A program made the translations under genes and the position numbers. The notes beneath the pieces were generated by a model. That model was given only the letters and a program-made list of their open reading frames with translations, ran no database searches and was not told the DNA's origin. From assembly GCF_000003605.2 (NCBI RefSeq), contig NW_003156734.1, positions 409,667 to 419,980 on the forward strand: a DNA stretch of 10,314 bases, given 5' to 3'. Below are positions 1-6,900 of the stretch, one piece after another. This DNA is from Saccoglossus kowalevskii. Its lineage: Eukaryota > Hemichordata > Enteropneusta > Harrimaniidae. How positions within the stretch are numbered: position 1 is the stretch's first letter; every line of letters starts with the position of its first letter.

Positions 1-210
1 GATTGTTTCGAAACATCTTCATCACCTTATGAATATTCATGCAATTGTTTCCAAACATCTTCATCACCTTATGAATATTCATGCAATTGTTTCCAATCAT
101 CTTCATCACTTCATGAATATTCATGAGATTGTTTCCAAACATCTTCATCACTTCATGAATATTCATGAGAAATTGTTACTGTACATCATTTCATTCGTGC
201 ATATTCAAGA
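1..210. repeat. 42-bp minisatellite, four good copies and one degenerate copy
   Basis: Copies start at 1, 43, 85 and 127. A fifth, strongly degenerate unit follows at about 169-210. The unit reads roughly (A/G)ATTGTTTCCAAACATCTT, then CATCACTTCATGAATATTC and ATG. The array continues off the left edge, so its true copy number is unknown. Copies 1-2 share CTTATG...CATGC and copies 3-4 share TTCATG...CATGA, which suggests duplication of neighbouring units. Because 42 is divisible by three, one frame stays open through the array (29-241, repeating MNIHxIVSxHLHHx). I judge that a by-product of the period and not a gene. Confidence 0.93.
111..126. repeat. Perfect 16-bp palindrome in minisatellite copy 3
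   Basis: TCATGAATATTCATGA equals its own reverse complement. The same palindrome recurs 42 bases later at 153-168. Copies 1 and 2 keep only the 12-bp core ATGAATATTCAT. Confidence 0.9.
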
Positions 211-529
211 GATTGTTAAATTATCATCACCTGTTTACTGACAAATAAATTTATACATGTAATGACTATCGTTTCGACTTAATTTCGTAGGGACTTTGTT
301 CAGGAAATAAGCTAATCTTTGATTCACAACAATGTACTTCAAAACACAAAAAAGTAACAACATAGAAATTGGAAACATGCATGTATTATCTGAGCACATT
401 GTGCAACTGTTTCATGTTACAAGCTATGCTCTAAATATGGCTATTTCTATTTTTAGTAAATCAGCCCAATCGTATTATGGTCACTGTGTTATTGTGGTGT
501 GACTGCTCAAAATGTTTACTATCATATTT

Positions 530-690
530 AAAGCGGGCGAGTCGTCACCTGCGCATGCGTCAGATGGCCATAGAGTGCCATTGTTTACAAACTAGCATCT
601 ACCCATGAGCCTTTGCGTTTTTAACGTGTGTTGTTATCGTTGCTTGGGACTCGATTCATGTGTGAGCATAGGTGATGGCCCTCTCGCTTT
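530..690. promoter_or_regulatory. CpG-richer patch with an NRF1-like palindromic core
   Basis: Within a CpG-poor, AT-rich intron this patch holds several CpG dinucleotides. It contains TGCGCATGCGTC at 550-561, close to the NRF1 consensus TGCGCATGCGCA. A forkhead-like TGTTTAC lies nearby at about 583-589. Such a cluster 170 bases upstream of an exon could be an internal enhancer or alternative promoter, but it could equally be a young repeat insertion. The call rests on motif matches only, so confidence is low. Confidence 0.25.
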
Positions 691-731
691 AACATGAGTC
701 GTTAAGTAATATGATTTATTTTTGATTGTAG

Positions 732-927
732 GATTTTCTTGTGGACCTGGTGAATATTTAGATGTAGAGGATGAGACTGACCTGAGTTGTAAGAAATGTC
801 CTACTGGAACTTACTCTTTGGGTGGAGGTGTGCGATATCAAGACTGGTCACAACTACCAGTAGGCTTCTCATTGTTGTCCGAGAGTGTGAGTGATGGATG
901 GATGGAAAGTAAAAGTAACTGCAACCA
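732..927 (+). CDS. ELAPOR1: ELAPOR exon A: cysteine-rich repeat and start of the lectin-like/WW-rich segment
   Basis: The acceptor is TTTGATTGTAG at 721-731 and the donor is CA|GTAAGT at 928. The first two bases (GA) complete a split codon from an exon left of the window, so this is not the first coding exon. Residues run from FSCGPGEYLDVEDE through SCKKCPTGTYSLGGG to RYQDWSQLPVGFSLL and end in SKSNCN. The human counterpart begins FSCNAGEFLD and continues with YSLGTGIRFDEW. The CxxCPxGTYS pattern is a TNFR/GCC2-GCC3-like cysteine repeat. Four cysteines are present. The donor sits so that a retained intron would read a stop (TAA, 929-931) at once. The frame is fixed by similarity, not by the TTG at 722, which is intronic. 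Confidence 0.92.
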
Positions 928-3900
928 GTAAGTAATATCTAATACCTTTTTTTAGTTCCACTGTCGACTTTGTCGAGCGGAGCTTATCATATGAGTGATT
1001 GATCAACTTTTTACTTTTTCGTCTTCTTGTTGAAAACCGCAAGTCCGATTGCTTTGATATCATACATATAGGTACCTCAAGTAGACCTCTTTCAGATTTG
1101 TTCATTTTGTGATGATACGTTCAATTCTCTAATTTTGATCATTTTGTCATTTTTGGTAAAAAGTTATATTTTCGTCTTGTTGAAAACCGCAAGTCCAATT
1201 GCTTTGACATTATACGTATGCATGTACATACTACATGTGGACCTCTTTCAGATTTGTTGATTTTGTGATGATATCTTCAATTATCTAATTTCGATGAATA
1301 TTTTGGCACTGCACTACGCTGCACTGCACTACAGTATACTACACTTGACTATGCTATGCTGCGCCATATCACTCCACACCACGCTGCTCAGAAATGCCAA
1401 CTAATATTGCTCGATATGAAAAAGACGAAAAAATATAGTCATACAACCGTATCATTGCAAGTCAGCACCATGGTGTCATTATCTAAATGTGAATCCTTTG
1501 AAAAAATTAAACTTGTACTGGTGTAACTTTTTCTGTTAAGAACACTGTAAGAAATCTGAATAATTATTGATCTATACATGGATACTAATGAGCTAAAAAT
1601 ACTGGTAGTTGAGTTGAGAATGGGAGAGCCCCATATTTAACCCTGAAGGTGAAACATCCTGGTACTTTTTATTGATACATGATAAAAATGATTACTTTAA
1701 ATGTATTATGATGATTTTTTTTCTTGCTGTTTTGGAGGCAATGATTACATGGAATAACACTGATCGATTATCGTTGTTATGTCATCATTCTGATGCTAAC
1801 CTTCAACCGTGAACAAGTAAAAGTAACTTGTTGAAAATCTTATTGCTCTTTTTTGGAAATAAGTGTTGATTTAAGGAATAGCAACTTTATTAGTTGTGAA
1901 ATTACGAAATTATAGTATCAATGTCAAATCTGAAAATGAAATTTGTTTTTGCTTCAAAACTTAAAGGTCAAAAAAACATTTGTAAGAAACAAATTGTGCA
2001 TGTTCATATGCAAAATTTATGCTTGTATCTTGTGTCATTATGTCTCCATTTTTGTTTTTGGTATGTTTCAATATTATTTTGGCAAAACAGCCAATGCTGT
2101 TTCTGACTTCTCAATTTTGCACGAAAATCATGATGACATTGACTGTTGGCTTGTGACTTTCTCAATTAATATTAATTAATAGGTTACAGCATTATTTACA
2201 AGTTTTATGAGCAAGCTGTGATGTTCCTGATTGAAGATTCGTGGTTCAATAACATTGTTACACAGATATGCACTATGTTATTTGGATAATCACTACCTTT
2301 AAAGAATAGGCACAGTATTTTCTTGTACATGTAACATGTTAAGTTTTGTAATCTTCTGAATGAGTGCATGGGATAGTATCACCTAGCTTGTATATACAGT
2401 GTACATGTACATTGCATGTGCACACGGTACAATGTATAAGATAGAAATAAAACATGATACATACAATTGTATTCAAGTGGCCAATTGGTATACCTTACTG
2501 TATACTGGTTATACGTAAACATGCTTACAATTTTGTTTGTTTTTTTTTAAAAATTATTAAACAAAAAACATGATAAAAAAACTAAGATTCGAAGAAATGA
2601 AATAATCTGTTTATAACAATTTATTTTTAAAAAAATGCTGTAAAAAATCTAAGATTTGAAGTAGTGACATGAGTTGTACATGGTGAATTATTCTCCTGAG
2701 TTAATTTAACAATTTTCAATAAAACAAGATGATATTACTAGTATTCATATCTGAATGTCAAATATCAATAAAATATTGAGTCATTATATTGCCGTTATTG
2801 CAAAATTCCCAGAAAAATCCTCTCAATAATTCTTTGAAATTTTAATAATAAACTGTTTTTTTTTAGTTTTAAGTCTTTTCCTAAGTGGTTTGTGAGTAAT
2901 TGCATGTAGCTGTTTTTTTACCTCATCAAATTATAATTTATTACGTTACATGCTTGTTTTGCATCTTCGCTCTGTCTAATGGCACTAACAGATCTAGACA
3001 AGTCTAAGAATACTAAGCAGTGCCTATAATATACTTGTAAACCATTTAACTAATTTTTGCTGCTAGAAATTTCACGATTTTAAGATTTTATAAATCACAA
3101 AATTCATTGATACTCCAATTTTAAAAATTCAATGATACTCCGTGTTGTTTGCCACCCAGAGAAATTTTTACCACTACAAAATTTCATAATTTGCACTTAT
3201 TTGTCAAATTCATGAAAATGTTGTTTCTTGATTACGAATTAAATCGATTACAGTAGGTCACTGATTGATTGATCATTGAAAGGTGTATTGCCAGTTCAGT
3301 GAGTTTAATCGTATTTTAAAATCTCTCTCTTGCACAGACAGATACTGATAAGGTCAGAATAGGTCAAAGCTTTCATGCCTACAGTCAAGAAATCATGTGA
3401 TCATCTATTACCGGTATACTAGAAAGTAGATCTCTACTGGTGGTACCTGTGATATTTAAAGAATTATACCTGCTTTCAGTTAATTCAACAACACTACATG
3501 TATTTCATGCACAATATTAATAATTTAATTTATTTGATGTATGAAAATATTCATAATTTTAAAATCAGATGTACATTTGATTGTTAGTATACAAATTAAA
3601 GACTACAGTCACAACTATGTTACTGATCAGCTCTATATAATCACCACTTGCATATAGAGACGACTTTCAGGCAGTCCCAAGGGTAATATACTGTATGAGC
3701 AATATTCAGCAATATTTAACAGATTCTAATAATTAGCATTCTGTTTATAAAACAATTTCTCCAAATCAAACGTTTTCTTTGTTGCAACATCTCATTATTT
3801 TTTCGATAATATTATATCCCTGCTAGCAGACAGTGAAGTAAAACAAATTGAAAAACCCAGTAAGCCTTACATTCATTCGTGAATGAGTCAACAGTTCCAG

Positions 3901-6900
3901 TGGCGTGTTTCAAAAATACATGTACAAATGCAAATTTAGTTTCACTGCATTTATCTACCAATTCTTACAATTACATGCAATCACAGTGCATAGTCTTGTC
4001 ACTTGTCTAATTTAAATTCTAATTCTAGATTGTGTGTCTGCTCATTATATATCAATGCGTTTACTGTTTTTGTGACAATATAGCATTTGAAATTTTGAAT
4101 TTATTTCCCAGACGTATGTAAAACAGCATGCAGTTTTGTGTCCTAATTGACGTTACATGGCATTGTGATATACGTTCCAGACCAGTATTCGAGTATACAT
4201 GTACATTTTGTATACAAGTATTTGATATGAAATTAATAAAATGCTACCATAAAGTAGCACAAATATTAATAATCGCCCTTCCTAGCATCTTGATTACTGT
4301 AAAATATTTTTGTTTGAAACTATTTTTACTGAGGGAATGTTTCAGTGAAAATAAAATCCAGCAAATATACATTTTTTTCCTATATTTTACACTCAACTCG
4401 CCAAAATTCATTGAAAATATATCCCATACAAAAACACCTTTTCAGTGAAAATTAATTCCCGCTAATATAAAGTATTTTACAGTAAACTGAGATATGCATG
4501 TCATTGCTTACAGATCCCAATGGCACCCTATGGGTAATTTCATTGCTTCTGCTGGAGATGATTGCTCATCAATGTTATTATATACTGCTAACCTTAAGAA
4601 ACCTGGCTCTGTTTCATTTACTTACCAATATTCTGATGACGATACTATATTTCATGTGTATGTAAGTATCAACTAACCCATACTAATTAATCTGAGCATT
4701 GTCATCCGCATGGTCCATTTAAGTATTATATGTATCAAAATGATATGAGTCAAGTAAGAGTACAACAACCAAACCTGTTATGTTAAACTTCATAGAAGTG
4801 CATGTACAGTTGTATGTCACCACAGCAAATCCAGATACCTGTATCCTACTCGGATCTTTGAAAGTGGATCTACTTTTAGATAGTCACCCAACATTCTTAC
4901 TACTAATAATAAATAACAATTCATGTTGAACTTATGCATGTCAATTCATGTTTGTTTCCCCTGACATCCCTGCAAATGTGAGGAAACTACATGCATGTAA
5001 TACATAGCTAATAACCCAGTGAGTCAGCTGTCCTCAGTATAGATCCCTACAGTGTGAAGGGGACTACTTGTATGTAATACCTAGTAACCTGGTGGACCCG
5101 TGTCCCACCAATGTTGGTGTAGATTATTGAAAAAAAGCGGATTCTAAAAAATCCACTTATTAGTTTGATCTAATGCACACATGTTTCTACTTTTCAGACC
5201 CACAGGTACAGTGTAAGAGTAGTGTTATAATAGAAGCTATTAATTACTGTACATAGTAAAGGCATGTGTGAGCTGAAATTATCGCTTGGTGTTTTTAGAA
5301 GGGACCTAAGCTTACACAATTATTAGTACTTTAATACATGTATGTTTCTAATAGAGCAAATACACTGTCTATCAATACACAAAGATAAATAAATACTCTA
5401 CATATGCTGCAGTTTTTCATAATATTATTATTTATAATAAAGGTCTGCATGACTGTATGTGTATGCAGTGATATAAGGATCACATGTATGAACTACTAAA
5501 TCATACATCTAGTGTTAATAAACAAATCCCTGGGCATTCTCTACTCAGGCCCAGAATGATCAGTGTCAAACATTGAAGGATACGAATGCTAATAGATGGC
5601 CCCAAGCTACTGGTGATGGTGAATGGAAGAAAATAACAGTAAGTAAATATGTGTATGCTAATCATGTTGACAGGCTACTCATGTCATTGAGTATCTCTGG
5701 AAATTGACATGTATACAACCACTCAAGTATCTTATAGCAATTTATATAGGATTTGATCCTGTATACTGATATTAAATTTTTCTTAATCCTAGTATTCCAT
5801 ACATTTGTACATGTATTTGAGTATTTATTTAACACTTTATTTAAAGAGGGTAGGCCAATATACACACTATAGTCTTGAGCCATTTACAACAAATTTGTCA
5901 CTAAGATATATTTTGTAAGTTTTCTTAAAAATTACTAATGAGGCTGAATTTCTGATATGGTAACGTAAGTTATTTTATAGGGTATAGTATCCCCATCAAG
6001 CCCTCAAAAAAGAGCCACTCAATGTAAATTTGTTAAATTTAATCTTTCTCTAATTGTTTCTTTCTTGACATACCGGGGTATTGTAATATTGAAGAAAGTT
6101 GTTTCTCATCTGTTTGCATGTTGGCAAAATAGATGCCTCAAATAAGCTCCTCTCAGGATTGAAAGACATAGTTAGATTATTTCAGGTTTTTTAACTAATA
6201 ATATTTGTATTTGTAAAGGTCATTTGACATTTCTGCAACCAAATTACAGGCATGCACACATCTACTTGAGTCTCACTCACCATACCATCATATTGTACAT
6301 GTTTTATTGATATTTGTAGATGTCACTGAAATCTGGTTTGAATGTCATCTATTGGAAGACAATGGGAGTTGATTTTGAGACTTCATCAAGAAAGAAAAAA
6401 TCTAAACCTGTACTGATTCGTGAAATTGAAGTTATGGGCATTGCCTACACATCTGAGTGCACCAAATGTCCCAATGGTACTTTCAGCAAAGAGGAAGGCT
6501 CCATTTAGTGAGTAACGTGAATTCCTGGATCTCTGCTAGTATTTTATTAGCTTCATAAAATTGTCATAATGATTTGTGGATTATTTTATTATTTTTATCT
6601 TTGTTTTGAGAAAAAAAGGAAAAAGCAATAATTGTCAGTAGTTGACAGGATTTTTATGTGACTTTAAAACAATTAGCCCTTTATTAATCAGGGCCTGCAT
6701 TTTTGTATTCTTCTTTTATTACAAATCTGGAAAGTGTGAACTTCCTGTTTCAAGTTGCCTACTGGACAAATTCATCAAACCCAACATGGCAACAATACAT
6801 ACAGGTTTAAAGTGGCAATAGCTGTGATTTTGAAATTATTATTGCCAAGACTGTTTGGATAATAAAAAGCAAAAAAAAAAAAATTTCACTCCCAAGTGCC

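Larger units (their letters stand above)
1..731. other. Intron upstream of exon A (partial)
   Basis: No coding exon is visible here. The expected preceding ELAPOR residues, a cysteine module with a YxxxxC pattern, are not found in any plus-strand frame. The stretch holds a minisatellite at its left edge, one TACATGTA octamer (254-261), a plain AT-rich part to about 530, and a CpG-richer patch at 530-690. It ends in the acceptor of exon A. Confidence 0.75.
928..4513 (+). other. Intron A-B, 3586 bases
   Basis: This is the longest intron in the window, bounded by GTAAGT and TTACAG. The protein is continuous across it, so no exon is hidden inside. It contains the repeats listed separately and five TACATGTA octamers (2326, 2402, 3495, 3917, 4196). 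Open frames at 1921-2179 and 4128-4448 are low-complexity and match nothing I recognise. From about 1390 to 2520 I see nothing beyond plain AT-rich sequence apart from two of those octamers. Confidence 0.88.

Noticed and set aside
1-210. A CRISPR-like array, because of regular 42-base spacing with palindromes.
   Set aside because: The whole 42-base unit is repeated, with no unique spacers, and the context is an animal intron. It is a minisatellite.
869-1105. A minus-strand open frame overlapping exon A.
   Set aside because: It is antisense to a conserved exon and extends into a repeat, with no protein family signature.
1921-2179. Two overlapping plus-strand open frames in the large intron.
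   Set aside because: They are rich in Phe, Cys and Leu from T-rich sequence, overlap each other in different frames, match no known domain, and lie where the ELAPOR protein is continuous across the intron.
2165-2180. Palindrome ATTAATATTAAT.
   Set aside because: It is built from A and T only, and short AT palindromes are expected often in this sequence.
4128-4448. A 106-residue plus-strand open frame before exon B.
   Set aside because: It runs into the inverted-repeat element, has AT-driven composition, and contains nothing recognisable; the exon B match begins only at 4514.
6861-6883. AATAAA followed by A13, resembling the 3' end of a retrocopied transcript.
   Set aside because: Only four bases separate the hexamer from the A run, too few for a normal polyadenylation site, and no coding remnant precedes it. 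A simple A run is more likely.
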